Source: an uncultured Steroidobacter sp.
GTDB taxonomy: Bacteria > Pseudomonadota > Gammaproteobacteria > Steroidobacterales > Steroidobacteraceae
Assembly (NCBI GenBank): GCA_938008435.1
Contig: CALLKK010000018.1
Coordinates: forward strand, 248,001-312,000
DNA: 64,000 nt
Direction of reading: 5' to 3'
This document shows, in pieces, positions 21,982-31,932 of this stretch (positions are counted from its first letter, which is position 1; every line of letters starts with the position of its first letter). Both the position numbers and the translations under genes were made by a program. The notes under the pieces are model-generated. The model was not told where the DNA came from. It searched no databases and was given only the letters and a program-made list of their open reading frames with translations.

Positions 21982-23135
21982 GCGGTCGCCTCGAAAATCT
22001 CCCGTCCGATGAGCATGCGGCGAATCTCGTTCGTACCTGCGCCGATCTCATAGAGCTTGGCATCGCGCAGGAGCCTGCCCGTCGGATATTCGTTGATGTA
22101 GCCGTTGCCGCCCAACGCCTGAATCGCCTCGAGCGCCATCATGGTGGCGCGCTCCGAGGCCTGCAGAATGCAGCCGGCCGCATCGAAGCGGGTGACGCGG
22201 CCGCGATCGCATGCCGACGCCACTGCGTATACGTAGGCGCGCGCCGCGTTCATGTTCGTGTACATGTCCGCGATCTTGGCTTGCATGAGCTGGAACGTGC
22301 CGATCGGCCGATTGAACTGCTTGCGCTCGTGCACGTACGGCAGCACGACGTCGAGACATGCGCGCATGATTCCGAGCGGACCGCCTGCGAGCACGACGCG
22401 CTCGTAATCGAGACCGCTCATCAGCACTTGGGCGCCGAGGCCTTCCTTGTGCAGCACGTTCTCGACCGGCACCTCGCAGTTATCGAAGACGAGCTCGCAA
22501 GTGTCCGAGCCGCGCATGCCGAGCTTGTCGAGCTTCTGCGCGGTGCGAAATCCCGGCATGCCGCGTTCGACGATGAAGGCGGTGATGCCGCGTGCGCTCA
22601 ACGCCGGATCGAGAGTGGCGTAGGCCACGATGATGTCCGCTTCGGGACCGTTCGTGATCCACATCTTCGACCCGTTGAGCACGTAGCGATCGCCGCGGCG
22701 CTCGGCGCGTGTGCGCATGCCGACCACGTCCGAGCCTGCGCCGGGCTCGCTCATGGCGAGCGCGCCGACGTGCTCGCCGGAAAGGAGCTTGGGCAGGTAC
22801 TTGCGCTTCTGCGCTTCGGTACCCCAGCGGCGGATCTGATTGACGCAGAGATTCGAGTGCGCGCCGTAGGAGAGGCCGACCGAAGCGGACGCGCGGCTGA
22901 TTTCCTCCATCGCGACGACGTGCGCGAGGTAGCCGAGACCTGCGCCGCCGTACGCTTCCTCGACCGTGATGCCGAACAGACCGAGCTCGCCCATTTTCGG
23001 CCAGAGCTCGCGCGGGAAGCGGTTGTCGCGATCGATGGCGGCGGCAAGCGGCGCGATGTGCTCGCGCGCAAAGGCGGCAACGGTGTCCCGCAGGGCATCG
23101 ATGTCTTCGCCGAGTCCGAAGTCGAAGTCTTCCAT
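21978..23135 (-). CDS. liuA: Isovaleryl-CoA dehydrogenase
   Basis: This 385-residue FAD enzyme oxidises isovaleryl-CoA to 3-methylcrotonyl-CoA. The diagnostic feature is the catalytic base: Glu245 in GLDYERVVLAGGPLGI, as in isovaleryl-CoA dehydrogenase, while the usual acyl-CoA dehydrogenase position is Gly (KLYEIGAGTNEIRR). The ATG at 23135 has AGGAG upstream on the coding strand. It begins a minus-strand run with liuB, liuC, two SDRs and ETF-QO. A GntR gene is divergent, with a palindrome between them. Confidence 0.96.
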
Positions 23136-23202
23136 GCGAGCTCCTGCGCGCAGGGGGCGGCTCGGGCGAGCTGCCGTCCGCGCGGCTTGTGCAGGTTGTC
23201 CC

Positions 23203-23215
23203 ATTGTCCGACAAT
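23203..23215. promoter_or_regulatory. GntR/FadR-type operator candidate between liuA and gntR
   Basis: ATTGTCCGACAAT is a 13-bp palindrome with perfect 6-bp arms around one central base. It overlaps a second palindrome, GTCCGA-CAA-TCGGAC (23206-23220). FCD-type GntR repressors typically bind TTGTC-GACAA-like sites. It lies 68 bp from the liuA start and 34 bp from the gntR start, well placed to control both. Confidence 0.65.
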
Positions 23216-23248
23216 CGGACCGGGAGTCAACGCGGGAAATCGCTATCC

Positions 23249-24034
23249 ATGACCCAGGTACGTGTGCGACGCAGCACGACTTCAGCGCGGCAGGATGCGC
23301 CGCGCGCGCCGCTCTTCGATCCGGTCGAGCGCGACCCGGCGTATACACGCGTTGCCGCGGCGATCGAGGCCAAGATCCTCGCGCGCGAGCTCAAGGCCGG
23401 CGATCCGTTGCCTGCGGAAACCGATCTGGCGCAGCAATTCCGCGTGCATCGCTCGACGGTGCGCGAGGCGTTGCGCCGTCTCGAAAGCGCCGGCTTGATC
23501 AAGCGGCCGGCCGGCGCCAAGCGGATGGTCGTCAGTCGTCCGGCGGCGGCGCAGCTCGCCTCGGGGATGCGCCATGCGCTCGTGCTCCACGACGTGACGT
23601 TCGTGGAAGTGTGGGAGGCGATGATGGTGATCGAGCCGGAGGTGGCGGCGCTGGCGGCGACGCGCAGGAGCCAAGCGGATCTCAGTGCAATGATCGCGGC
23701 GCACGAAGCATTCAAGGCCTCGCCCAAAGGCGATCCGCAGGCGGTGGAGATCGTGGCGCGCTTTTTCGAGATCCTCGGTACGGCGTCGCGCAATCAGGTG
23801 TTGGTGTTGGCGAAGCAATCACTCACCCGCGCGCTCGCGCCGTCGCTCGCACGCATGATCGACAGCGTGCCGCAAGCACGCTCACGCATCGTCGATGCGC
23901 AGAAGCGCATCATCGCCGCCGTGCGCGAGAAGAATGCGGAAGAAGCACGCCGCTGGATGTCGAAGCACGTGCGCGACTTCAAGCGAGGGTATGAGGTCGC
24001 GGGGATTTCGCCGGATACCCCGATAGGGATGTAG
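23249..24034 (+). CDS. GntR-family (FCD/FadR-type) transcriptional regulator
   Basis: This 261-residue regulator has an N-terminal GntR winged helix (about residues 25-95; GDPLPAETDLAQQFRVHRSTVREALRRLESAGLI) and a C-terminal all-helical FCD ligand domain. It is divergent from liuA and a strong palindromic operator candidate lies between. It probably represses the liu genes until an acyl-CoA or branched-chain intermediate binds, but the ligand is a guess. Many pseudomonads instead use a MerR-type LiuR here. The ATG at 23249 gives the best-fitting N-terminus; the frame extends upstream into the operator. Confidence 0.88.
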   Translation: MTQVRVRRSTTSARQDAPRAPLFDPVERDPAYTRVAAAIEAKILARELKAGDPLPAETDLAQQFRVHRSTVREALRRLESAGLIKRPAGAKRMVVSRPAAAQLASGMRHALVLHDVTFVEVWEAMMVIEPEVAALAATRRSQADLSAMIAAHEAFKASPKGDPQAVEIVARFFEILGTASRNQVLVLAKQSLTRALAPSLARMIDSVPQARSRIVDAQKRIIAAVREKNAEEARRWMSKHVRDFKRGYEVAGISPDTPIGM

Positions 24035-24037
24035 GGA

Positions 24038-24072
24038 GCTGGGCCCTGGGCGCTGGGGCCTGGGGCTCTGGC
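24038..24072 (+). repeat. Heptanucleotide tract, GGGCGCT type, 5 units
   Basis: GCTGGGC (24038), CCTGGGC (24045), GCTGGGG (24052), CCTGGGG (24059) and CTCTGGC (24066) are in register just after the gntR stop. A CTCCAGCCTAGAG-like fragment near 24110-24121 overlaps the stop codon of the convergent thiolase gene. Confidence 0.7.
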
Positions 24073-24115
24073 CAGAAAGCGCCCTTGCGCGCCCCTTGCT
24101 GCTCCCGCCTCCAGC

Positions 24116-25294
24116 CTAGAGTGCCTCAATAGCCATCGCCGTCGCTTCGCCGCCGCCGATGCAGAGCGAGGCGACGCCGCGTTTGAGGCCGCGATGTCTG
24201 AGCGCGTGTACGAGCGTGGTCAGAATGCGTGCGCCCGTGGCGCCGATCGGATGGCCGAGCGCGCAGGCGCCGCCGTTCACGTTCACCTTCGCATGATCGA
24301 GCTCGAGATCGTGCATCGCAGCCATGGTGACGCACGCGAAAGCTTCGTTGATTTCGTAGAGGTCGACGTCGCGAGCATTCCAGCCCGCGCGTTCGAGCAC
24401 CGAACGAATCGCGCCGACCGGCGCCGTCGTGAACCACTCGGGCGCTTGCGCGTGGCTCGTGTATGCAACGATGCGGGCGAGCGGCTTGAGCCCATGCGTT
24501 TCCACGGCGCGCGCGCTTGCGACGATGACCGTTGCGGCGCCGTCGGAGATCGACGAGGAGCTCGCGGCCGTGACGGTGCCGTCCTTGTTGAAGGCGGGCT
24601 TCAACGTCGGGATCTTGGCGATGTCGCAGGTAAACGGCGTTTCATCCTGGGCGACGACGCGTTCGCCCTTGCGCTCCTTGATGGTCACCGGCGCGATTTC
24701 CGTCTGGAACGCGCCCGCTTCGATGGCTTGCAGCGAGCGGCGCACTGACTCTGCGGCAAATGCATCTTGCTGCTCGCGCGTGAAGCCGTACTTGCGCGCG
24801 GTCGCGTCGGCGAAATGACCCATGAGCTGTTTGTCGAACGGGCTCTGCAGACCGTCGAAGAACATGTGATCGAGCAGCTCGGCATGTCCCATGCGCAAGC
24901 CGCTGCGCGCTTTCGGCAGCAGGTAAGGGGCATTCGACATCGACTCGATGCCGCCTGCGAGCACGACATCGGCTGCGCCGGCGCGAATCTGATCGCTCGC
25001 CATCATCACCGCCTTGAGCGCCGAGCCGCACATCTTGTTGATCGTCGTTGCCGGCACATGCTGCGGCACGCCCGCGCCGAGCGCGGCTTGGCGCGCAGGC
25101 GCTTGGCCGATGCCTGCCATCAGCACGCAGCCGAGAATCGTCTCGTCGATGCGCTCGGCGGCGAGGCCGCTCGATTCGATGGCAGCGCGCGCAGCGGCGG
25201 CGCCGAGCTCGGGCGCAGTCGCGGCGCTCAGTGCGCCTTGAAATGCGCCGATCGGGGTGCGGCGTGCGGCAACGATGAAGACTTCTTGGCTCAT
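24116..25294 (-). CDS. Acetyl-CoA C-acetyltransferase (thiolase)
   Basis: This 392-residue biosynthetic-length thiolase has the nucleophile Cys89 in NKMCGSALKA, the His of NVNGGACALGHPIGATGAR, and the second active Cys in SLCIGGGEATAM. It interconverts two acetyl-CoA and acetoacetyl-CoA. It follows a leucine-dehydrogenase-type gene by 48 bp and faces gntR, so it fits leucine catabolism, where ScoAB yields acetoacetyl-CoA. PHB synthesis or ketothiolase activity on 2-methylacetoacetyl-CoA is also possible. Confidence 0.93.
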   Translation of the reverse strand: MSQEVFIVAARRTPIGAFQGALSAATAPELGAAAARAAIESSGLAAERIDETILGCVLMAGIGQAPARQAALGAGVPQHVPATTINKMCGSALKAVMMASDQIRAGAADVVLAGGIESMSNAPYLLPKARSGLRMGHAELLDHMFFDGLQSPFDKQLMGHFADATARKYGFTREQQDAFAAESVRRSLQAIEAGAFQTEIAPVTIKERKGERVVAQDETPFTCDIAKIPTLKPAFNKDGTVTAASSSSISDGAATVIVASARAVETHGLKPLARIVAYTSHAQAPEWFTTAPVGAIRSVLERAGWNARDVDLYEINEAFACVTMAAMHDLELDHAKVNVNGGACALGHPIGATGARILTTLVHALRHRGLKRGVASLCIGGGEATAMAIEAL

Positions 25295-25342
25295 GGCTGA
25301 TCCTCGCGCTCGTTCAAGCGAGCTTCATGGCTCGTCGGCACG

Positions 25343-26422
25343 TCATCGTGACGACGCAGGCAAATAGGGCAGTTTGATGCGGGCAATCGACGCAAGACGT
25401 TGTTCCGCGAGCTGCTGCGCCGCCTGCCACGTCGGAATCTTGCGCTCGCGTGCCACGTTTAAGATGCGCGCGATGATCGCATGGATCCGCGCGACGCGCC
25501 GCTCGGCCCGCGCTTCGCTATAGCCCTGCAGCTCGAGCGCGCTGCTCATCAGGCCGCCCGCGTTGATCGCATAGTCCGGCGCATACAGGATGCCGCGCTG
25601 TTCGAGCTGCGTGCCGAGCTCGTCGGATTCGAGCTGATTGTTGGCGCCGCCGGCCACGATTTCGCAGCGCAGACGCGGCAACGTGTCCTCGTTGATCACG
25701 GCGCCGAGCGCGCACGGCGAGAACACCGTCGCGTCGACATCGTAGATCTGCGACATCGGCACGGCTTCGGCGCCGAACTCGTCGACGACGTGCTCGACGC
25801 GATCCTCGGCGATGTCGGTGACGAAGACCTTCGCACCCTCGCGGCGCAAGAGCTTGATGAGGTGGTAGCCGACTTGGCCAGCGCCTTGAACGGCAAAGCT
25901 CACGCGCCTCAAGTCGGCGCGGCCGTACTTGAACTCCAGACAGGCGCGGATGCCGTGCAGCGTGCCGAGCGCGGTGAAACGCGAGGGATCGCCGCTGCCG
26001 CCGTTCGCTTCGGGCACGCCGACGACGTACGGCGTTTCGAGGCGGATGAGCTCCATGTCATCGGCGTTGGTGCCGACGTCTTCGCTCGCGATATAGCGTC
26101 CGCCGAGCGAGTGAATGAAGCGGCCGAGCGCGCGCAGCAGCGCTTCGCTCTTGTCCGTTTCGGGATTGCCGAGCAGCACCGCTTTGGCGCCGCCGACGTC
26201 GAGACCCGCGATCGCGGCCTTATAAGTCATGCCGCGCGACTGGCGCAGCACGTCGCGCAACGCATCTTCTTCGCTCGCGTACGGCCACATGCGTATGCCG
26301 CCGAACGCAGGGCCGAGCAGCGTGCTGTGAATCGCGATCACACAACGAAGCCCGGATTCCTGATGCTGGAAGAAGACGACTTGTTCGTGTCCGAGCTGAC
26401 CGATCGTTTCGAACAGGTTCAT
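25343..26422 (-). CDS. Leucine/valine/phenylalanine dehydrogenase family protein
   Basis: This 359-residue NAD-dependent amino acid dehydrogenase has Lys68 (MTYKAAIAGLDVGGAK) and Lys80 at the positions of the Bacillus leucine dehydrogenase active-site lysines. It also has a Rossmann segment VQGAGQVGYHLIKLL and ANNQLES. It deaminates a branched-chain or aromatic amino acid to the keto acid; with liu genes near by, leucine is the best guess. The ATG at 26422 has GAGG 5 nt upstream. The frame extends a further 27 residues upstream without family similarity. Confidence 0.9.
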   Translation of the reverse strand: MNLFETIGQLGHEQVVFFQHQESGLRCVIAIHSTLLGPAFGGIRMWPYASEEDALRDVLRQSRGMTYKAAIAGLDVGGAKAVLLGNPETDKSEALLRALGRFIHSLGGRYIASEDVGTNADDMELIRLETPYVVGVPEANGGSGDPSRFTALGTLHGIRACLEFKYGRADLRRVSFAVQGAGQVGYHLIKLLRREGAKVFVTDIAEDRVEHVVDEFGAEAVPMSQIYDVDATVFSPCALGAVINEDTLPRLRCEIVAGGANNQLESDELGTQLEQRGILYAPDYAINAGGLMSSALELQGYSEARAERRVARIHAIIARILNVARERKIPTWQAAQQLAEQRLASIARIKLPYLPASSR

Positions 26423-26539
26423 GCGTCCTCGCTCGCCTTGTTCGTGTGCGGGAAGTATAGGAAAGCCGCGCACGCCGTCGCCAGTTGCGACGTGCCGCAG
26501 CATCGCGATGACGCGCGGATCCCTCGCGCCGTTGCTGCG

Positions 26540-27304
26540 TTATTGCGCCGGCGCTGCTGCGGCGATCAGATCGGGCTCACCCGATGCGGCAACGATGCGC
26601 GCGCGGGCGAGATCGCGTGCCGCCGCCACGGCTTGCGGCGTATCGGCATCCCGCATGGGGATCGACGGCAGCACATCGATGTCGATGCGCCCCGGTCGCG
26701 GCAGATAGCGTGTGCTCGGCAGGATCGCGCGCGTGCCCCGTATGCAGACGGGCACGATGGGCATCTTGGTATACGCGGCGATGGCGAACGCGCCCGTATG
26801 AAATTTGCCGACGCCCGGCTGCTCGAGGAAGGTTCCTTCAGGAAAGAAGACGAGCGCCTGACCAGAATCGGCCGCCTTGAGGATGCGGCGCGCATCCATG
26901 CCGCCGGCATGACGATTGAACCGATCGACGAACTGCGAGCCGATTCGACGCAGCAGCAGTCCTGCGAGCGGCACGCGGCTGACTTCCTTCTTGATGACGA
27001 AACAGAAGCGCGCGGGCAGGGCGGCTTTGAGCACGATGCCGTCGAGATAGCTGGCGTGATTTGCGACCACGACGGACGGCTCGGCCGGCAAACGCTGCGC
27101 ATCATTGAGCCGCACCCGGATGCCCGCTGCCAGAAAGAAAGTGCGTGCCGCAATGTGCGCGATCTGCCGGCGCGCTTCGATGCGCAGCGGCAGCAGCACG
27201 AACGGGAAGGCGAGCAGTCCGACGACCACGAACACGACCACGGCGTACAGGCCGTAGAGGATGTGCAGGATTTCGCGCGCGATGCGCACCAATGCAGAGA
27301 TCAT
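26540..27304 (-). CDS. plsC: 1-acyl-sn-glycerol-3-phosphate acyltransferase
   Basis: This 254-residue inner-membrane enzyme makes phosphatidic acid from lysophosphatidic acid. The acyltransferase motif NHASYLD gives His83 and Asp88 (HX4D), and FFPEGTF is the second block. A hydrophobic segment at about 15-40 would anchor it in the membrane. It is divergent from xerD across a 203-bp spacer and lies 117 bp upstream of the leucine dehydrogenase gene. No unusual features. Confidence 0.92.
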   Translation of the reverse strand: MISALVRIAREILHILYGLYAVVVFVVVGLLAFPFVLLPLRIEARRQIAHIAARTFFLAAGIRVRLNDAQRLPAEPSVVVANHASYLDGIVLKAALPARFCFVIKKEVSRVPLAGLLLRRIGSQFVDRFNRHAGGMDARRILKAADSGQALVFFPEGTFLEQPGVGKFHTGAFAIAAYTKMPIVPVCIRGTRAILPSTRYLPRPGRIDIDVLPSIPMRDADTPQAVAAARDLARARIVAASGEPDLIAAAAPAQ

Positions 27305-27507
27305 GGGCGGGCGATACTGTGCAGCGAAAACGGTGTTCGATGAACGTGGAATTGACTGTTTTCTGTGAACTGGTTCTCTTTATGTAATGCCCGCCGGGGT
27401 TCTGTGATTGCTGTCACGCCCGCTCGCCGACCCCCTCCGCATACTGCCGATACTCCGCACGGACTCGCTCCGGCGCTGCCGGACCTGCCCATGCATTACT
27501 GTTTACG

Positions 27508-28455
27508 ATGAGCACCGTTACGAAAGCCACAGTTTACTCGAGGACCAACGACGACACGCCGGAGTCTCCTTCGATTGCGGCGATCGATCGGTTTCTCGAC
27601 GCAGTCTGGATGGAGCGCGGTCTGTCGCCGAACACCCTGTCGGCGTACCGCGCAGATCTTACTGCGCTCGATCGTTGGCTCCAGGCCCGCGGTACGTCGA
27701 GCATCGAGGCCAAGCGATCCGACCTGCTCGATTTCATCGCCTGGCGCGTCGCCTCGGGCGCACGCCCGCGCTCGACCGCGCGTCAGCTCTCCAGCTTCCG
27801 CCGCTTCTATCGCTTCCTCGTGCGCGACGGCGCGCTGAAGGAGGATCCGACCGCGCAGATCGCGATGCCGAAGATCGGCCGTTCGCTGCCGAAATCGCTC
27901 ACCGAGGAGGAGGTCGAGGCGCTGCTCAATGCGCCTGAGATCGACGATCCCCTCGGGCATCGCGATCGCACCATGCTCGAAGTGCTGTACGCCACGGGTT
28001 TGCGCGTGTCCGAGCTCGTGAACCTGAAGATCAGCCAGGTGAACATGAATCAGGGTGTGCTGCGCATCGTCGGCAAGGGCGATCGCGAGCGACTGATTCC
28101 GCTCGGCGAAGAGGCGCTCGACTGGCTGCAGAAGTTCATGAACGGCCCACGGCTCGAGATCCTGCTCGAGCGGCAGACCGACTATCTTTTCCCGACGCGC
28201 CGCGGCGATCGCATGACGCGTCAGGCGTTCTGGCACATCATCAAGCGCTACGCGCAGAAGGCGGGCGTGCAGAAGACTCTCTCGCCGCACACCCTGCGAC
28301 ATGCGTTCGCGACGCATCTGCTCAATCACGGCGCCGACCTGCGCGTCGTGCAGATGCTCCTGGGCCACAGCGACTTGTCGACCACCCAGATCTATACCCA
28401 CGTTGCGCGCGAGCGCATGAAGGATCTGCACGCGCAGCATCATCCGCGCGGCTGA
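27508..28455 (+). CDS. xerD: Site-specific tyrosine recombinase XerD
   Basis: This 315-residue recombinase resolves chromosome dimers at dif with XerC. All catalytic residues are visible: Arg166 (GLRVSEL), Lys190, His261 and Arg264 (HTLRH), His287 (LGHSDLSTTQIYTH) and Tyr296. The N-terminal SAM-like DNA-binding domain spans about 22-110. There is an unusual 20-residue polar N-terminal extension before the core. No clear ribosome-binding site precedes the ATG at 27508. XerD is preferred over XerC because of the PKIGRSLPKSLTEEEV linker and the downstream dsbC, an old neighbour of xerD in Gammaproteobacteria. Confidence 0.93.
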   Translation: MSTVTKATVYSRTNDDTPESPSIAAIDRFLDAVWMERGLSPNTLSAYRADLTALDRWLQARGTSSIEAKRSDLLDFIAWRVASGARPRSTARQLSSFRRFYRFLVRDGALKEDPTAQIAMPKIGRSLPKSLTEEEVEALLNAPEIDDPLGHRDRTMLEVLYATGLRVSELVNLKISQVNMNQGVLRIVGKGDRERLIPLGEEALDWLQKFMNGPRLEILLERQTDYLFPTRRGDRMTRQAFWHIIKRYAQKAGVQKTLSPHTLRHAFATHLLNHGADLRVVQMLLGHSDLSTTQIYTHVARERMKDLHAQHHPRG

Positions 28456-28458
28456 TTC

Positions 28459-28475
28459 GAGCCGGGCGTCGGCTC
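28459..28475 (+). terminator. Small hairpin after xerD
   Basis: GAGCCG and CGGCTC (6 bp, 5-nt loop) follow the xerD stop directly. There is no T-tract, so termination is only a possibility. Confidence 0.3.
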
Positions 28476-28619
28476 CGATCCGCCGCCCGTCGCGCCAGCG
28501 TTAACCGACTCTCGTCTTGCGTTAGACTTCGCCGCAGGGCGCCCCGGGCGGACTGAACCGTCGGCTCGATTCCGCGTCCAACATTGCGGCATTCGCGCCG
28601 CGCGCTGATTGGAGTTTCG

Positions 28620-29360
28620 ATGAAGCGACTGTTTCTGTCCGCCGTGCTCGTTCTGGCGAGCCTTGCTGTTCACGCCGCCGAGCCGGCCAAGAGCGATCCG
28701 CGTGCCCTCATCGCTGAGAAGTTCGGCGTGACTGCCGAGGATGTGCGTCCCTCGAAGGTCAAAGGACTCTACGAGCTGCGCATCAGCAGCGACACGGCGT
28801 ACGTGACCGCCGACGGCAAATACCTGATCGCCGGCGACATGTACGACATCGATACCCGCGTCAACGTGACGGAGCAGGGGCGCGCTGCCGAGCGCCGCAG
28901 CGTGCTCGCCAAGCTCGATCAGCGCGAGATGATCGTCTTCTCGCCGCCGAGCGGCAAACCCGTTCACACCATCACGGTGTTCACCGACGTCGAATGCGGC
29001 TACTGCCGTAAGCTTCACAGCGAGATCGACGAGCTCCTGAAGCTCGGCGTCGAAGTGCGTTACATGGCTTTCCCGCGCGCCGGCCCGAATACGGCCGACT
29101 GGCGCAAGATGGAAGCGGTGTGGTGCGCCAAGGATCGCCGCGATGCGATCACGAAGGCCAAGCGCGGCGAACCCGTCCAATCGCCGAAGTGCGACACGCC
29201 GGTGGCAAAGCAGTACGAGCTCGGCGAAAGGCTCGGCGTGCGCGGTACGCCCGCGATCTTCACGGTCAACGGCGACTACATCGGCGGTTATCTGCCGCCG
29301 CAGCAGATGCGGGAAGAGCTCGATTCGTTGAAGGCGCAGGCCAAGGAAGGCGCAGGCTGA
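28620..29360 (+). CDS. dsbC: Thiol:disulfide interchange protein DsbC
   Basis: This is a 246-residue periplasmic disulfide isomerase. A signal peptide (about 1-20, cleaved near VHAAEP) is followed by the DsbC dimerisation domain and a thioredoxin-fold domain with active-site CGYC (126-129). The cis-Pro loop is RGTPAIF, and C-terminal structural cysteines are present. It reshuffles wrong disulfides in exported proteins. The ATG at 28620 has GGAG 5 nt upstream. It lies 164 bp after xerD in the same direction and is followed by a strong hairpin before the convergent ferredoxin gene. Confidence 0.95.
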   Translation: MKRLFLSAVLVLASLAVHAAEPAKSDPRALIAEKFGVTAEDVRPSKVKGLYELRISSDTAYVTADGKYLIAGDMYDIDTRVNVTEQGRAAERRSVLAKLDQREMIVFSPPSGKPVHTITVFTDVECGYCRKLHSEIDELLKLGVEVRYMAFPRAGPNTADWRKMEAVWCAKDRRDAITKAKRGEPVQSPKCDTPVAKQYELGERLGVRGTPAIFTVNGDYIGGYLPPQQMREELDSLKAQAKEGAG

Positions 29361-29375
29361 GGCGAGAACGGACAG

Positions 29376-29411
29376 GGTCGTCGAGCAGCGCTGCGCCGAT
29401 GCTCGACGACC
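29376..29411. terminator. Bidirectional hairpin between dsbC and fdxA
   Basis: Perfect 12-bp arms (GGTCGTCGAGCA at 29376-29387 and its complement at 29400-29411) flank a 12-nt loop between convergent genes. There is no T-tract on either strand. Confidence 0.6.
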
Positions 29412-29413
29412 GA

Positions 29414-29436
29414 GCTCGAGCGCTTAGCGCTCGAGC
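29414..29436 (-). terminator. Hairpin centred on the fdxA stop codon
   Basis: Perfect 10-bp arms (GCTCGAGCGC at 29414-29423 and its complement at 29427-29436) have TTA as loop; read on the minus strand that loop is the TAA stop of fdxA. The last fdxA codons are thus part of the stem. Confidence 0.5.
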
Positions 29437-29747
29437 AGCTTCAGCTTGTCCGGCTTGCCTTCCCACTCCTTGGCATCCGGCGGGGCAGGCTTCTTCTTGG
29501 TAATCACGGGCCAGACCTTCGCCAGCTCGGCATTGAGCTGCTTGAACTGCTCCTGGCCCGGCGGCAGCTCCTCTTCGCTATAGATTGCCTCGGCCGGGCA
29601 CTCCGGCTCGCACAACGTGCAGTCGATGCACTCGTCCGGATCGATCGCCAGGAAGTTCGGTCCTTCATGGAAACAATCGACCGGGCACACCTCCACACAG
29701 TCGGTGTACTTGCACTTGATACAGTTTTCGGTGACGACGAAAGCCAT
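29424..29747 (-). CDS. fdxA: 7Fe ferredoxin FdxA
   Basis: This 107-residue ferredoxin matches Azotobacter ferredoxin I: cysteines at 9, 12, 17, 21, 25 and 40, 43, 46, 50 provide a 3Fe-4S and a 4Fe-4S cluster. The C-terminal tail (PPGQEQFKQLNAELAKVWPVI) is typical of the subfamily. It is a low-potential electron carrier in the cytoplasm with partners unknown here. GGAG lies 9 nt before the ATG at 29747. The stop codon forms the loop of a 10-bp hairpin. Confidence 0.95.
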   Translation of the reverse strand: MAFVVTENCIKCKYTDCVEVCPVDCFHEGPNFLAIDPDECIDCTLCEPECPAEAIYSEEELPPGQEQFKQLNAELAKVWPVITKKKPAPPDAKEWEGKPDKLKLLER

Positions 29748-29876
29748 CGGCTAGGACTCCGGGAGATTGCCAGTGCGGACGAGGCGCCGCTCGGGCCGGC
29801 AATTGTGCCAAAGCGCGGATGCTTTAGCGAGGCACGCGACGTTATGGCGATATGACGCCAGCGCGTGCGTTCGAGC

Positions 29877-30428
29877 CTACTCGCGCCGTGCCGTTCTGCT
29901 GGCGTCGATGTCGTGGAAGTGCACGCGCTCGACGCCGTCGCGGCGGTCTTCGAGATAGCGGCGCAGCGCGAACTCCACGCTCAAGAACGCGATGTCGGGC
30001 CAGGGAATTTCGCTCTCGTCGTACAGCTGCGTCTCGAGACTCTCCGGGCCGACGCCGAAGGTGGGTTCGATGAGTCGCGCGCGAAAGAGGATGTGAACCT
30101 GACTCGCATGCAGCACGTTCACGATGGCAAGGAGCGAGCCGATCTCGACGTGGGCGAGCGCTTCCTCGACGGCTTCGCGCGCCGCGGCTTGCTGTACCGA
30201 CTCGCCGTTTTCCATGAAGCCCGCCGGCACGGTCCAGTAGCCGAGGCGCGGTTCGATCGCCCGCTTGCACAGCAGGATCTTGCCCTCGGTCTCGATGACG
30301 CAGCCCGCGATGACGCGCGGGTTCTGATAGTGGATCGTCCCGCAGGCCGTGCATACGTGGCGCGGCAGATGGTCGCCTTCGGGCACCTTGATCGTGACAG
30401 GCTGACCGCAGGCGGAACAGAAATTCAT
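29877..30428 (-). CDS. Zinc-ribbon Nudix hydrolase
   Basis: This 183-residue Nudix protein has a zinc ribbon (C4, C7, C26, C29) and a complete Nudix box starting at Gly70 (GFMENGE, then REAVEE at 84-89). The ribbon-plus-Nudix layout recalls NudC-like NADH pyrophosphatases, but the protein is shorter, and the substrate, some nucleoside diphosphate linked to a second group, is not identifiable. The ATG at 30428 begins the ribbon (MNFCSACG); the frame is open further upstream. It is next to a tRNA-Leu gene on the same strand. Confidence 0.88.
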   Translation of the reverse strand: MNFCSACGQPVTIKVPEGDHLPRHVCTACGTIHYQNPRVIAGCVIETEGKILLCKRAIEPRLGYWTVPAGFMENGESVQQAAAREAVEEALAHVEIGSLLAIVNVLHASQVHILFRARLIEPTFGVGPESLETQLYDESEIPWPDIAFLSVEFALRRYLEDRRDGVERVHFHDIDASRTARRE

Positions 30429-30528
30429 GGGTAACCGTGTTTCAGGGAGCGGCGCTCTTGCGGCGAGCGGCAGTGCGCGTGCGCCTGCGGTCGAGCTCGC
30501 CGATCGACCGCCTCGCGCTCGCAAATAT

Positions 30529-30615
30529 TGGTGCCGGTGGAGGGAATCGAACCCACACTCTGTTGCCAGAACCGGATTTTGAGTCCGGCGCGTCTACCAG
30601 TTCCGCCACACCGGC
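30529..30615 (-). tRNA. tRNA-Leu (anticodon CAA)
   Basis: An 87-nt tRNA on the minus strand has acceptor arms GCCGGTG and CACCGGC, anticodon stem CCGGA/TCCGG with loop CTCAAAA (anticodon CAA, reads UUG), a long class II variable arm, T-loop GTTCGATT and an encoded CCA end. The size and variable arm are as expected for tRNA-Leu. Confidence 0.97.
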
Positions 30616-30626
30616 GAGGGGGCGCA

Positions 30627-30632
30627 AGTATA
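30627..30632 (-). promoter_or_regulatory. -10 box for tRNA-Leu
   Basis: TATACT on the minus strand ends 11 nt before the tRNA 5' end, which would put the transcription start a few bases before the tRNA. No good -35 match was found at 17-18 bp. Confidence 0.45.
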
Positions 30633-30761
30633 GACGGTGTTGAACGGCGTCGGTACTAGCTGCACGCAACGCGTCCGCCCGCGAGCCCCGGTCCTTGCCG
30701 ATTCCGTATACAGGTCCCGCGCAGTATCGTCGGTCTCTACCGAGCGAGGAGGGATGTCACC

Positions 30762-31925
<1,164 letters not shown>

Positions 31926-31932
31926 CCTTGGC

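Noticed and set aside
25481..27343. Long plus-strand open frame opposite the leucine dehydrogenase and plsC genes
   Set aside because: It is a shadow of two convincing genes, with no domain or ribosome-binding site.
27353..27390. Promoter TTGACT with a -10 for xerD
   Set aside because: TTGACT is a good -35, but no acceptable -10 hexamer lies 16-18 bp downstream.
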